Shown piece after piece: positions 1-12,715 of a stretch of 64,000 nucleotides of DNA. Within the stretch, counting starts at the first letter, position 1, and each line of letters begins with the position of its first letter. The position numbers were made by a program, and so were the translations under genes. A model generated the notes under the pieces. The model had not been told where the DNA came from, ran no database searches, and saw nothing but the letters and a program-made list of their open reading frames with translations. Source of the stretch: Lactarius indigo (taxonomy: Eukaryota; Basidiomycota; Agaricomycetes; Russulales; Russulaceae); contig JAFKAC010000007.1 in assembly GCA_025766275.1 (NCBI GenBank), forward strand, positions 248,001 to 312,000, written 5' to 3'.

Positions 1-344
1 GCCCACCGTTGCTTCGTCAGCAGCGGTCAGTGCTGACCGATCCTGACACAACAGCGCGCGGCTATTTGAGAGTCAATACATCAAGGTGGTTTCGCACGAG
101 CGTATTTGACGCCATGCTTTATCATGGCACTAGGACGAGATAGGGTCGCGGTCGGCCTCTCACCCAGCACCAAGGTGGTTGGAATGGCGAAACAGGACTT
201 GATGGGCTTGACCGACCCTTGCAGGAGGGTAGAATCCGATGTCAAGGGTGATGATAAGTCAGGTACGATGGGGCGCTTCCGTTGATGTGGAGGAACGTAA
301 TCAAGCTTGGCTTAGAGTTTGTGCCATGCACACCATACGACGTG

Positions 345-500
345 ATCCATCATCCACGTGACGAAAGTTGACGCAACTTACGTAGCCCCGGGTGTATGAT
401 GATACCGGTCCGAACTGACAGCCGCGACGCTATGATTCAGGTTGACAAGGACGCTGCTGGCGACGTCTCACAAAAGGAGCTGTTCAACTTATTGTGAGGA
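345..500 (+). pseudogene. C-terminal remnant of a PIMT (isoaspartate methyltransferase) gene
   Basis: Read from about 382, this stretch encodes SPGCMMIPVRTDS, then MIQVDKDAAGDVSQKELF, then a stop at about 496-498. The intact methyltransferase at 3075-4129 has SPGRMIIPVGTYS, then MQVDKDARGEITQKDLF at the same place, so the two are clearly homologous. Upstream of about 345 I could not follow the reading frame, and the final exon of the gene (YVPLTDW in the intact copy) is missing. I therefore call it a degenerate partial copy. It lies in the opposite orientation to the intact gene, with the oxidoreductase gene between them. Confidence 0.7.
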
Positions 501-1500
501 TTTAGTAATCGTCCCACTGCACCTTACGTTGCGCATTTGTGCATCGAAAGAACATCCACATTCGGATGATAGCGAATAACGTCGTGTGACTGACCCAATT
601 GCACCCTGCTTTCGGCAGGCTATTTCATATCGATGGTGTAGACGGAACGTTTTCTGTGAAACTTTCCTACCTTTCTGAAAGTGACTTGAGAGCCACCAGA
701 TGTGCCCCGGGCTAGCCCGGGGGCGTGGGGGCGTGTGTGGTCGGAGATACCCATGAAAAGGGGTGGCGCTGGAAATCTGAACAGGACCGCAGTCTCGCTT
801 CCAAAACACGCACAGTAGTTGCGTCGCATAGCCTTCATGAAGGGAAATCACTTTGTTCGTATCACAGAAGCCTGGGACACACGGCCACATAGAGAATTCC
901 TGTGATAATATGATAGCGACTGGGGGCAAGGCATCCGGTCCGATGTGAGTTTCTTGTGCATCGTGGCTGGGAGATTTGGTGAGAAACGACGTGAGTGGAG
1001 CGAGAGATGTGATCAAACCCAGCCCGTGTGAGGAGTCCGACTACGAGAACTGGGAGGTGAAGGGATCGCGAGTCGCCGCCTTAGCCGCACGCATAACGCG
1101 GAGACATGATCGGGACCAGCCAAAACGCCGCCGATATTGAGAGGAATTGCAAGCCGAGGGATCGAAGGCTTCTGAGCTGAAAAGCAGACCAGTTACGATG
1201 GCACGGAACGACAATGAGTCAATATTGACAGACTAAAGATCAAGCAAGTCAGCTGATTGCTTAGGCGGAAGGGTTGCTCACTTGCGGCGAAACGGCGCTG
1301 CGTTAACATCGGGGCGTCAGCCAAATATGTCATGAGCCATCGTCAGCGTGATTACGTTTTAGTTTTGCTGACCAAGGCCGCCGTCCTTGTTACGTCAGCG
1401 AGCATTAACCGCTTCGTCGCACTATTAATATAAAGCAACTGCACCATGTTTGTTCTTCCCAACTCATCTCGCCTTCTTCTCTCTCTTTGCCATCCTAAAA
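501..1500. other. Intergenic region upstream of the oxidoreductase gene
   Basis: No gene is supported here. Short open frames on the minus strand (489-1016) show no family features. The last 60 bases before the oxidoreductase start are pyrimidine-rich, as is common just upstream of fungal start codons. Confidence 0.5.
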
Positions 1501-2794
1501 ATGTCGGCTACTCGCAAGAGCATCGTTGTCGTCGGTGGTGGTGCAGCAGGTGCCACTATTCACTCGCATTCTCTCCTCCAAGATCAATGCTAGCACGACT
1601 TCCCTTACACTTATCACTGCGCGTCCATTCGCCCTTCACCTTCCTGCCTGCGTCCGCCTGACCACCACCGCTGAGGGAAAACTCGAGGACGATGTCCTCA
1701 TTCCCTATGATAACCTTCTCGTCAATGGCAATGGTACCATAAAGGTTGGTCGCGTCACCTCCATCGAGCAGAACAAAGAGAATAGTGGCTCTGTCATTCT
1801 TTCCACGGGCGAACGCGTCCATTACTGACATCCTCGTGCTTGCTCCTGGTGCCGAGTGGGACGGTCCTCTTGCCTTCCCCGATGACCGGGCTGCCGTCCT
1901 CGAACACATCAAGTCTTGGCGTCGCAAGTTCGAGAACGCGAGCGGAATCATCCTGGCTGGTGGTGGTGCCGTCGGATGTGGTGAGTTATTCAGCCTCATT
2001 CTGTGCATAGCCTAACACTTACTGACCAATTTTAGAATACTGCCGGCGAGATAAAGGATGCGTTCCCACGCAAGAAGGTCACCATTGTTCACTCCGACTC
2101 ACAGCTTCTCAATTCGGCCTACCCCAATAAATATCGTAAACTGGTCGAGAAAGACGTCACCTCCCGCGGAGTCAACATTGTGTTTAATGACTACGTTGAC
2201 AACTTCGACACCATTCCCAGCAACGACGCGTTCTCAGCGCCAGTTGGAGGGTGATCTCATTGTAGGTTTGCTTCTAATCCCTTTGGCTACATCACTCCCT
2301 AAACGTTGGTCCCGTTATCAGGTTCCCACCTTTGGTAGCCGTCCCGGAACTGGCTTTGTGAAGTCCCTTGGTTCCGGTGTGCTCAATGCACGCGGACAAA
2401 TCAAGGTCGCACCAACTTTCCAGATCGAGTCGCATCCCAACATCTACGCAATTGGTGACGTGATCGATTGGTCCGAGCAGAAACAGGCTGCCAAGGCACC
2501 AAAGCACGCGCAAATCGCCGCTGCAAATATTCTTTCGCAGCTCAATGGGAGTTCTCCAAGCAAGCAATACACTGGTCAGCCTGAGCTCATCATTATTACC
2601 AATGGCAAGGTTAGTGGTTTCTATCTTAGCTGTCTAATAGTTCCTTACTCTTTCTGTTTGTCGCACAGAAACATGGCTCTTCCTACTTGGGCTTCCTTTG
2701 GGGTATTACCCTGGGCAACTGGTTCTCCAGTTCAATGAAGGGCAAAGAGCTAATGGTTAGCATGACACGGAAGGCTTACGGTCTTTCCAAGTAA
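1501..2794 (+). pseudogene. AIF/AMID (FSP1)-like FAD/NAD(P)H oxidoreductase, frameshifted
   Basis: The family comprises flavoproteins that pass electrons from NAD(P)H to quinones (human AIFM2/FSP1, fungal AMID-like). The start MSATRKS is followed by the Rossmann motif VVVGGGAAG; later come DILVLAPGAEWDGPLAFP, a second nucleotide-binding motif IILAGGGAVGCE, and the late FAD motif IYAIGDV. The C-terminus is KAYGLSK. Introns are clear at 1981-2035, 2262-2321 and 2610-2668. The reading frame breaks near 1561-1566, 1823-1827, 2041 and 2220-2230. Each break moves to the +1 frame, as if one base were inserted, while protein similarity continues on both sides. Either this is a young pseudogene or the assembly retains single-base insertions. 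Length would be about 370 residues, normal for the family. Confidence 0.85.
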
Positions 2795-3074
2795 TTGGTG
2801 GCAGGCTCGTTCTAGATTTTGGATCTTTATACCGCTCAGAATATATGTAGCATACCCTCCCTTAGTTCTTTTCCGTTTTATTACTGTCACTGGCAGCGTT
2901 TTACACAGATCAGTATGCTAGACGTTCCCTAACTGTTTGAATGAATTGATGACTTCTTTGATCACCGTGGTTGCTAGCCCTGAATATCCAAAAATTGTCT
3001 GTTTGCCGTGACGTTTCATCATTCTCGATCAATGAAATATACTGTACATGTGATGGCGTATTTTTATCTCTGAA

Positions 3075-4129
3075 CTACACAGAACCTTTGGGCCAGTCCG
3101 TAAGCGGGACATACTATTAGGCGTCAAGTCAGTCCTCATCGCAATAGCAAGGCAATTGTGCAACGCGACGCACCACAACACCAAAGAGGTCCTTTTGTGT
3201 GATTTCTCCCCTTGCGTCCTTGTCAACCTGCATCAATCTCTGAGAGTACGTGCCTACGGGAATAATCATGCGCCCCGGGCTTGCGAGCTGTTCCACGAGC
3301 GCGGAGGGGATCGTCCGCGCAGCCGCTCCGACATGAATAGCTTCGTAGGGGCCCTTCTCGGGGCACCCTGCACCAACCACTTGAGCGTTCACTGGCCAGC
3401 TGGAAGAGGACCGAAAGACGCACCGAGCCTCCCGTCGCCAGTGATGAGCACGATGGCCTGCTGGTCGAGCGCAGCGCCGAGCCCGTCCGCGCGGATGTTT
3501 GACTCCGCTAGCGCAGTCAACGCGGGTACGTGCTCGATCCCTACTGACGGTGCCACCGTGTGGACCGACGAGCCGGTGGAGCACGCTCGTGAGGTAGCCC
3601 GAGCCGGTGCCGACGTCGAGGACGCGCGCGCCAGGGCGCAGGTACGGAAGGAGAAGCTCGGCAGCATGTGCGTGCTGTTCCACCCGTTGGTAGTGGTGCG
3701 CGCACGTTTGATCGTGGGCAAAGGGTTTACGCCGCCGCCGTTAGCAAGATGACGGAGGGAAAGGGGGGCGGGACGTACCATGTGTGGTGCAGAGATGGTC
3801 GCATTGTGGCCGATCGATCTAATTTGTGTCAAAAAGAGGATAGATCCCGGTGGTTCTGTGTGAAAGAGCTCGGAGAAAAGACGGCGCAGTAGGCACGCAC
3901 TGGGGCGAGTCTTCGTAGGGGTGCCGTTTATTGACCACGTAATTAGCACGATCGACGGACTTCATCGCCTGCAGGGGATAAGCAGGGGAGGTGATGTCAG
4001 AATCGTAACTGTTGGGTGGATAAGCAAGAGACGCGGTACAGCGGCGACAGTTTCTGAAGTGATGAGCCCGTGGTGCATCAGGTTTGTGACGAGCTCGACA
4101 TTAGTATTTCCAGTACAGCGCCAGGCCAT
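3075..4129 (-). CDS. Protein-L-isoaspartate O-methyltransferase (PIMT)
   Basis: This SAM-dependent enzyme methylates isoaspartyl residues in damaged proteins and starts their repair in the cytosol. The start is MAWRCTGNTN at 4129. Joining exons by GT-AG rules gives MKSVDRANYV, HPYEDSPQSIGHNATISAPHM (the family hallmark), HAHAAELLLPYL, the SAM-binding motif VLDVGTGSGYLT, IEHVPALTALAE, PYEAIHVGAA, PGRMIIPVG and the end YVPLTDWPKGSV. Five short introns fit. One single-base frameshift lies near 3542-3546, between GGTV and VGIEHV, and again looks like one extra base. Everything else is full length, so the gene is probably functional if that base is a sequencing error. A decayed partial copy lies at 345-500. 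Confidence 0.88.
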
Positions 4130-5160
4130 GGTCGCTCTTGTTGAGATGCTCTAATTGACTATGACGTAACCGATGTCTCCCAGAATTCAAAAAAAAAAAA
4201 CATATTCGTAATTGTCGCCAGGAGTGTCTAAATGTATTACAAAATGTGTCAATCAACCTCTGAGAGCCAGGGCTCGTCGCTGCGGTCAGCAGACAAAGGA
4301 AAGCAACTGCCAAGCACAAAATGATATTGGTCCCGGCCCCGTCATCTCACGCAGCGGATGTAGTACCACGTCGTGCACTGGGAAAGACCTGCACATATTT
4401 CCATGCAAAAGTGCCTCAGGACTTCACTCCCCAAAGTCGCCTTGCTCCAGCAGGTTCCAGCATAGAGGTCGCGTCTCCTATGGCACAAAGCCGCGCATAG
4501 TATTTGCTTGCATCGGAGGTTTCCGCGTTTGGGTCTGGAATGTGGAATAGCCATACAGTACTGGTATGGAAGATGTCCAATGAGTCGAGCTCGTTTCCTC
4601 CGAACAAAAAAACTGCGAACAACAAGCCCCGAAACTCTAATTAGAGTCAGAAGGTTGATGCACTGTATCGCAGCAGGACTGGTGCGCCCATTAGGTGCAT
4701 GGAAGCGTACTACTAGTACTGCTTCGTCTAGGCCTAGGCGCACTATGCGAGAAGTGTCCAGTTCTTTCGAGGTGAGAAAAGAGGCACGGATCTCGCCGAT
4801 GCGATGCTTTTCGAGACACCGTTGTCCGTGGATCGTAAGAGGCAGTCCAGCAAGTACGGTAAAAATCGGAGAAAAATATACAGCACCTACGGAGTTTAGG
4901 AAAAGACAAATACTGTTCGTTGGCGAGCACCAGTTTGAGAGGTGGCACGGTTACTCGGGAGGGTGCCATCGATGGCAGCGGATAAGGGATCAGAGTGCGA
5001 GTATAATGCCCCTATCCGAACAGTTGCCACTATAAATTCCTTGACAGATCAGGGTAACAGAACTTGGCCACACATGCCAAGGGCGGTGCGGACGGATAAG
5101 GGCTGGCTCAACGCACTTGGACATCCCGCACCCCGCAGCTAATTTCTTCACCTCACACCC
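4130..5160. other. Intergenic region
   Basis: No gene is supported. It holds an A-tract at about 4189-4200 and overlapping open frames on both strands without recognisable motifs. The final 50 bases are the likely 5' leader of the transporter gene. Confidence 0.45.
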
Positions 5161-7093
5161 ATGTCATCTTCATCACCTCCTGACGATACTCCAATATGGC
5201 CACTCTTTCAAACCATCCTCGGCGTAGGTCGCTCGTGTACAAGGCATTTCATTTCGTCGTTGTTAATGTTTGTCCCTATTAGTCAATAACTCAGGTGATC
5301 CTTGTCTGCGTGTCTGGCTACGTCCTTGCTAGACGCGGAATTTTGGACAAATCAACCCAAAAGGTCTTACCATATCTCTGCCCTCAGTTCCATCTGCTTA
5401 TTCTCCTGTCGACGATAGCAATTGAATGTCATAAACGTCAACTTCTTCACCCCTTGTCTCCTCTTCTCCAAGGTTGCCTTCTTTCTTTCTCCAGGTCAGT
5501 AATCATCTCCGTCCACCCAACCGTTTAATATTTTGTTTCCAGCCAAATTACGAGAACTATGGATCATTCCCATCTTTTTCATGCTCGTCAGTGGTGTCTC
5601 TTTGGTTGTCGCCTGGTCCCTCGGTAATCTTTTCCGACTACGGCCCTCACAAAGGTATACCACTTCATTCCCGATACACACACCATCTTACATCCTCGCA
5701 GGAATTTCGCCATGGCTGCTGCCACTTTCATGAACTCGAACTCTCTCCCTGTCGCTCTTCTCCAATCACTTGCTGTTACGGTCCCAGGGCTCAGATGGGG
5801 CGAAGACGACACCAAGGACGCCATTATCGGCCGCGCTCTCACCTACCTACTCCTGTGCAGTACAATAGGCCAGTTTGTAAGCTGTTGTGTGTCTTCCTTC
5901 AGCGTCCTATGTCCTGAGTCACCACCGGCGGTCATAGCTTCGCTGGAGCTATGGTGTTCATCTACTCTCAAAGGCCGATCCCTTGGAAGAAGAGATTGGA
6001 AATACATCAGAGTTTCAAGATGACGCCACTTCGACGCGGGAAGTCGCTGATAGTGAGCATCTCTTCGGGGTCTTCCGTGATAGTCATGGTCATACCACCT
6101 CACTCCAGCTCCGACCCCGAACCTACGTGCTCCGAATCGCAGACATACTGCCCCCGTCTTCTACTCCTTCCCCAGCACACCATTCCTCGACGCCGTCAAT
6201 CTACCCCCCGAGCCCGAAACCGATTCTATATCCGACTCAGACTCGAATTCCGATGACGACGAGCTCCAAATACCGGTTTGGTCCCGTCCCTCTCCCACGT
6301 TCTTGCAGCGTGTGGGACGCTCAATTCCGTTCCATCTGGAAAAAAGTGACGAATTTCTTGACGCCCCCGCTTTGGGCATCCCTCATTTCGCTTGCGGTTG
6401 CCCTCAACCAACCCTTGCAACACGTACTCGAAGTGCACTTACACCCCGTTCAAGGGGCAATCACGCAGGCTGGCAACTGTTCGATCCCTGTCACGCTCGT
6501 AGTGCTTGGTGCCTATTTCCACCGCCCCGCGGAGAAGACGGAACCCGTTCCCTCTAGTGCCCGCAGCAGTTGGCGGAGGGCGTCTTTTGCGAGTAGTCTG
6601 CGCGAGATCTTCCGCCTCAAAGCCCGGGAGGAGGATAGGCGGTCGCGCGTGCAGCAGCGGGCAGGCAAGGGCGAGGGAAGAACCATTTTTGTGGCTATAT
6701 TTGCTCGTATGATCGTCGTGCCCGCTTTGTTCCTCCCGTTCATGGCTATCGGTGCACTCCGGAATCACCCGCCCGTATTTCAAGAGTGAGTTCTCTCTCG
6801 GTCGACATGTGTCCTCAATGCTGATGTCGTGCTGCTATAGTCCCGTTTTTATCCTCAGCAATGTCCTTCTGCTTGCATCGCCACCCGCATTGACTCTGGC
6901 TCAGGTATGAACATCCTCCCCATTTACCGTGTAATTGACTAATCTATTGCCCCTCCTATAGATCACACAGGCGGTCTCCAGTGACACCTTTGAACGACTT
7001 ATAAGTCGCACGATTTTTTGGTCTTATTGTTTCGTTACGCCTCCGGCTATGGTGGGATATGCGGTGGTCGCTATGCTAATCACGAAGCTTTGA
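5161..7093 (+). CDS. PIN-like / auxin efflux carrier family membrane transporter
   Basis: This belongs to the Mem_trans family (fungal relatives include yeast ECM3-type proteins); in fungi it sits in ER or other membranes and its substrate is unknown. The start MSSSSPPDDTPIWPLFQTILG leads over the first intron into VILVCVSGYVLARRGILD. Next come a helix with IIPIFFMLVSGVSLVVAWSLG, then FMNSNSLPVALLQSLA, the signature of the N-terminal five-helix bundle. The middle is a hydrophilic loop rich in Asp and Ser (about 6180-6300), and the C-terminal bundle has LTPPLWASLISLAVAL, FARMIVVPALFLPF and FVTPPAMVGYAVVAMLITKL before the stop at 7091-7093. The loop changes frame near 6090-6105 and again near 6315, so the gene carries small indels or sequencing errors there. 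Confidence 0.82.
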
Positions 7094-8634
7094 ATATCTC
7101 GTATTTTTGGTGTACAATCTATATTCAATTATCAGTCAAATCGCGTAGGATGACGTTTATAGAGCCGTTGCACTTTCCTAACGCGCTAGTTCACTTAGAT
7201 CAGTTCTTTTTAGACCCAATTATGCTATATATACAACATCTTTCACTTTGTTTGGGAGTGAGGGGGGGGGGGGGGGGCAGATGAAAAAAATTCAAGCTTC
7301 AGTTTAGGGCGTGTCCTTGGACATGTCAGACGTGAGTCGGGCCATGAGAAAATGTTGTGGCGGACCTCTGTCCCACTCGGGAAACAGAGACTGCGGTGAC
7401 ACATCGTTTTTGGTTGTAATTTCTGAACTTATTGGTCTTGAAATAAAAAAAGAAGAAAGCAAAGCAAAAGCAAAGGGAGAACTCAAGGAAGAAGATGATT
7501 GAGTATCGTGACGCGTAACTGAACAAGGTCACATTATTTTACATCAACTCTTACAGATCAATAATAGATACCCAGAAATACAGTGCTAGTAGATATGATG
7601 ATGGCCATCTTGTACGTTTGTTCATACGCTCTAACCTGTTAGGTACTTATTGATGCAGTCGTAATCTGATAGTCACTGCGAGTCCCTCTTCTAAGCACCA
7701 GGAGAGTGGGCCGATGAATTTACAACTACAGAATGTGGGGGCGATGCCTAAATTAAAATATGCGCGTGTGCGTTCATAGGTAGGCTACGGAACCAGTTTC
7801 AAAATGCGGGTTGGGCTCCGTGTCACTGCCAGTGGTTCCGTGTCGTCCTTCCTGACGCAGCCTTGGCTCTTGCCAACCTTCCACCTGTATACGAGGGGCC
7901 CGAATTGCCAGACTGCGGTTGGGATTTCCTCCATCCCCAAAGACCACGGGAATACTAGGAGTCATATTGAGGGATGAAATTTTTAATTGATACAAAGGCG
8001 GTGGTTGGTTCCTCGATGATTCTCTTCCGGTTGCGGGTCGTGAAAACTTCTTCAGCAGGTTTATACATTTTGGGGCTGCCGATCGTTCGCAAGAGCTGGC
8101 ACCTGGAACTTGGCCGTGCGACAAGGGTGAGACGCGAACCAAATAAACAAAGGGTCACGAAATTCTTGGAAGCATAACGGTGCATCTGGCGCACTACTGT
8201 ACAGTAGGAAGTGGACGATCTTGGGAGATGGAAACTATGAACACAGCACTCGGGTAACAAGGATTTTTAAAAAAAAGACGCCCATTCTATTATAAAGCTG
8301 GTTCTACTATGGCTACACTACAACCCAACGGAAGTTGTTTCAAGCTTCCCGGATTACACACCCCCAGACCTGCTCGCACCCTGTAATCTAATGGGGGGTC
8401 ATCGAGTTCCATCTCAACAAGCCAACCACTTCTCAACAAACACATTCCCTCATCCTACTCTCCACCAGCCACATGGCTACGTGCAGCGCGTTGCGTTTCT
8501 CACCGTGTCACTCGTCATTGCCGTTTACCCACGCGTATCGTTCTCTAGGGCCCTCACGTGGCCGGTGATGACCAACAAGACGTCCAGCGGGAGGGCGTCC
8601 CTCAGCCAGGGGAAATGTGGACACGCAAGGTGAA
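7094..8634. other. Intergenic region with a G16 homopolymer
   Basis: A run of 16 G lies at 7262-7277, about 170 bases after the transporter stop. A minus-strand open frame at 7774-8142 has no recognisable motif and I do not call it a gene. Nothing else is supported. Confidence 0.45.
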
Positions 8635-9161
8635 ATGCGGTATCCACGCTACGTCGACGCATCCAATTACAATGCAGCACACTATCACCCTCGCCCACTA
8701 CCTGTAAGCGATATTCATTGGTGTGTTATTGAACTTTCCTTCTGACTGTAACACTTCGCATCTTCGCATAGTATCCGGAAGTTCAGTACATGCACGTGCA
8801 ACGGGATGAGGGAGTCGCCGAAGCCGTCCCAGCACAAGTACACCCTTTTGCGCCTGTAGGTAGAACCTTTCTTCATGTATATATCCGACCAAATCATTTG
8901 GCACAGGAAGTTCAAGAGAACCACGATGGCCTTTTTGGTTACGGTGCTCAGTCTCCCGCGCTTGACCCTCTCGAAGCCTTTCCCGGTGTCCGGCCCCACC
9001 CAGCCCCACCTGCTGACATACCACCGACAAACGGTCTAAGAAATCTTGCTAGCCGTTTCCTTAACAATCCTGGAACGCACGTCAACATGCTTCGGATTGA
9101 GCCAGGCCCTGGTGGTCGTTTCGAAGTGTGGATTGCGCTCGAATTGGCCGATATTTTCTGA
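8635..9161 (+). CDS. Unknown small protein, two exons
   Basis: An exon starting MRYPRYVDASNYNAAHY ends before GTAAGC at about 8704. It joins after CATAG at about 8770 to PYPEVQYMHVQRDEG, and the open frame then runs to the TGA at 9159-9161, giving about 150 residues with no frameshift. The N-terminus is Pro/Tyr/His rich and the middle is Pro rich. The C-terminus (FLNNPGTHVNMLRIEP, then GRFEVWIALELADIF) resembles a translated stretch at about 22260-22400 (FLKKSPLGPIELLIRL, then GQFDVFRASI), so it belongs to a small repeated family. I see no signal peptide or membrane segment. Function unknown. Confidence 0.55.
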
Positions 9162-9764
9162 GGCTAGCATCCGCCATCGAAAACGTGGTCCTCGCCATCA
9201 CCCAATATTCGAGCTTTGGAGAAATCGGAGAAATGAAGAGTAAATTACTGGTATATGTGTTGTTGTCGCCACTGTTTTCTCAACGTCTTGTTTTCATCGT
9301 TGCTTCATAGTTGCTTCATAGTTGCTATCTTGTGCCCCGGTTAATATTGTACTGCCGTATTGATACTACGTATCTCCTCTATACAAATGACCGGATATTT
9401 TTATGCAGTGTTAAAGAGCGCGCACACCACATGTAATCTTTCAAAATTTTTGCTCTATTCCTTATATGTCACGGCGCATGCAGGTGCACCTACGGACAGT
9501 GGATGAAGGGATCACGGGCAGACGTGCTTGCCAATGCCACCTCAGGAAGGGCAGTGCCCATGGGGATCACCGGGATCTGGGGGACGATCCGCACTCTAGA
9601 CCACCCTGTCGCACTGGCATTTGTTGATTTACCGTGGCAATAGTTTAGTTCATCTCGTATCTATACCTTAGAGGCAACTATATTTGAGGAGAAAGGATGT
9701 AGCGAAAATACTGATTTAACTCTGATCCCTAATAAGTCACGATAGCATCAACTGTGGTGGCTAC
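9162..9764. other. Intergenic region
   Basis: It is AT-richer than the flanking genes. A short duplication of TTGCTTCATAG occurs at about 9299-9321. No gene is supported. Confidence 0.45.
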
Positions 9765-11971
9765 CTAAACATTTGCTGAATCTTTTCCGTCAGTCGTCTG
9801 CCACATGCTCAACGCCCGCCCGGATGCCTTCTTCATCTTCGTCAACCGCGCCAGAATGCCGTCCATCGCCTGGGCACGCGCAATTTTTATTCGCCGGGCC
9901 TTATTCTTCAGCCAGGCCTCGCGCACGAGCTCCCTCCCCACGCCGACGCCGCGCGCATGGTCTTCCTCCGGCTCTCTCGTTGGCTGCTCGCGCCACGCAT
10001 CCCAGAATACGAGGAGCGTGAGGACCGCGAGTGCGAGGAGCACGCCGAGCACTGTTCCGAGGAGTGTGCGCGTGTGCACGTTCGCGCTGCCGACGAAGCA
10101 GAAGGTGGCGATGGCGAAGGTGAAGGAGAGGATCGCCCAGAGGAGCGCCGCGAGCGGGAGCGCGAGGAGGCACGCGAGCAGCGTCAGGCTGCCGCGGTGT
10201 CTGTGGGGGAGGATGCGGAGGTACCTACTCTGAATAAAAGAGAGAGGGTTGGATGAATGGAATTGGTGACAGCAAGTGGTGACGTACTGCATCTTCGTCG
10301 TCCGCGTCGGCGCGTCGGCGATGTCGCCAGACGTGGTGCACGCCAACGACGATGGAGAGCATGGAGAACAGCGTCGATATGAGCGACGCGGTTTGCGCAA
10401 GGGCATTGATGTTCTGCACGTGAAGAGGGGGGAGAAACGATGGTTGGTCAACCTAGGGCGCCAAATAGGGTTTCTAGACGGACGACGTACGGGCAGGGCA
10501 AGAAAGGCGACATTGGCTCTGGTATGAAGCGTTAGAAAAGAGGGGGGAGTAAGTGGGGGTTTGCGACCCACGAGACAAACACGGTGGCGAGAAGATTCGA
10601 GTCCGACCACTCAACGAGCAGACTCTTTATCAACTCCCGAAAGTCGGGGAGATAGACGTGTCCTTTGGGCCGCGTGCTCTCCAGTCTGTCCTTGTACGTC
10701 CTGTGCGAGTTGAAGAGCACGCAGAAGAGAAAAACGTCTTCCAGACGGTCGCGCCACGTCCGCCTCTCGACGGCGATGTCGCGGTACACCCGTGCCTTCT
10801 TCGTCCCATGGTGGTACCGCTCGCGGACGGTCTCGATCTTGTGCATAACGCGCGAAATGTGCCAGGCGAGCGCTGGAAGCACGCTATAGTACCTCTCGTG
10901 GCCGTAAGGTGCGGCTGGGCGGTCATTAGTTTATTACACGAGGCACACGAGGACCGCGGAGGCTTCACATGATTTGAGGTCGCGGTAGACCTGCATGAAT
11001 CGCTGCGCCTGTTCGTCCGTATAGGGAAACATCGACTTCCGCTCGTCAAGGATGCGCTCTGGAATTTCCTCAGCATTTGCAGCTCGACAGATCATGAAGA
11101 GCTTGTACCGTTCACGCCGTGTGTGAGAGCTTTGAGAAACTCGGATTCACAGTTGTTAGGCAATGACTGTATGTGCATGGGATATGATGCTAGGTGCTTC
11201 CAGAAGCTCGTTGTCGGTGCCTTCTTTAGTGCTGGGGTGGGTGAGGTAAGATTTACAGGTTCGTGAGGTGACTAAACGCGTACAGAGTTTTGGATTTGGA
11301 CATTGATCAGGTAGGTGGGAGGGGTCCTGGCACGGGCAATTGGACACGTAGTTTATGACTTGCCCCAACCTTTGGGATACGAAATAGAACACTTTTGGGA
11401 CCTCGGGATCCATACGCTCCGCAACGACTTCGAAGTCCGGTGGTAACTCGTGAAGAAGGTTGTGTACCGTCAACGTATCCTTGATTAGGGTAAGTAGCCT
11501 CCAGATACATTCTCTGATACGTGGCTGAGTGACGTCGTCGGGGGTTAGAAATCGCATCGGAACGTGTTGATAGTATATGCTCCCATCCAGGTGGGTGTAC
11601 TTCTCCCATCCCGGGGGAGTATCGTCATCTCTGAAGTGAGTATCTCACAATCTGAGAACCGACGGACGTGATGTGGTGACGCACGGCTCGAGGAGACAGT
11701 TTCGACGTCCGGCTCTCACGGAGGGGTCAACGCCTTGCTCTTGTGGCCGGGGCGACGTTGGTGAACTAGCCTGAGGGGTATGACTCTGCGACGGGACCGG
11801 GTCAGGCCAAGCAGGAGAAGCAAGCTTTGGTAGAGGCGAAATTGGGATCGAGTGACGCAGAGGGACACTGAAGCCAGGACCCAACGTAATTGGCGGCTCT
11901 GCACCTGAGGCAGAGCTCCCCTGTGGCAGTTTGGCGTTGCTCGAAGAGCTCGGGGTACCCTCAGAAGCCAT
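9765..11971 (-). CDS. WW-domain protein with C-terminal membrane segments
   Basis: The likely start MASEGTPSSSSNAK at 11971 opens a Ser/Pro-rich region. The next exon carries DDDTPPGWEKYTHLDGSIYY, a WW-domain-like motif (two aromatic anchors, Pro-Gly-Trp-Glu), followed by MRFLTPDDVTQPRIREC. Later exons hold YTDEQAQRFMQVYRDLKSC, ERYHHGTKKARVYRDIAVER and FNSHRTYKDRLESTRPKG, then hydrophobic stretches (LLATVFVS, ANVAFLALP, ISTLFSMLSIVVGVHHVW, LLACLLALPLAALLWAIL, LLGTVLGVLLALAVLTLLVF). The tail is basic and ends at 9765. I recognise the overall pattern from mushroom-clade proteins of unknown function. The splice between the first Ser/Pro exon and the WW exon is not certain. WW domains bind proline-rich partners, so a membrane-tethered adaptor role is a guess. 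Confidence 0.75.
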
Positions 11972-12715
11972 GTCCTGTGTTCTACGGATCCGCGGAAGAA
12001 CTTTGCGAACAAGAACAGTGAGAAATCGAGCCCTCGGCCGCTAACATAATAACAGGATAGAGAGACAAAGGCATTCTCTTCGACACAATGGGCCCGGGCG
12101 TATCTCGTAGACGGTGGCGTGCAGTGGCATGCATCGAGTGCGCAGGGGTACCGAGGCATCCAATTATTGATCCATATGGACGACTATGGGTCTAATGGAC
12201 AGATGTATACGGTCACCAAGGTTACTGGTTGAACAAAGTCCAATCAGGCACCAGCACTGGCACAAAGCACCTAAATCGTGAGTGCTTGGCCTTCCGCATT
12301 CACACGCAGGGTCTAGCGCAGCGTCGCAAATCCAAAGAGATACAGTCGGTATCTTGAACTAGTAGAATCACCCAGAGAAAATGTTTTCGGTGTTGTGTCA
12401 GAAATAATAAGATATGTGCATAAATCCGGAGTTCGGATGACAGCTGCGCCTCGAAGAGTCTTGACACCTGTCTCGAATAGTACAAGCAAGGCCATAGTAG
12501 TCTAAGGGGTACTTAAGAGAGAACAAAAGGATTAGGTATGTAGGCTGGTAGTGGGATATCCCGAGTCTACCATGGGAAATCAGCAACCTGAAGCTGACCG
12601 TGACACCATAGCAACACTCAGAATAACGGAAGCTCCGCGTGGAACTAGAATCCAAGACCCGGCACTGCTCCGAGGTAACAAAGGTAAACTCGTAGCAACC
12701 CTGCTCGTCATACTT
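11972..12715. other. Intergenic region between two minus-strand genes
   Basis: It should contain the promoter of the WW-domain gene next to 11971 and the 3' end of the transporter gene next to 12716. No coding feature is supported. Confidence 0.45.

Noticed and set aside
489..1016. Minus-strand open frame of 175 codons
   Set aside because: No conserved motif, composition not protein-like, no intron signals, and it overlaps the end of the PIMT remnant.
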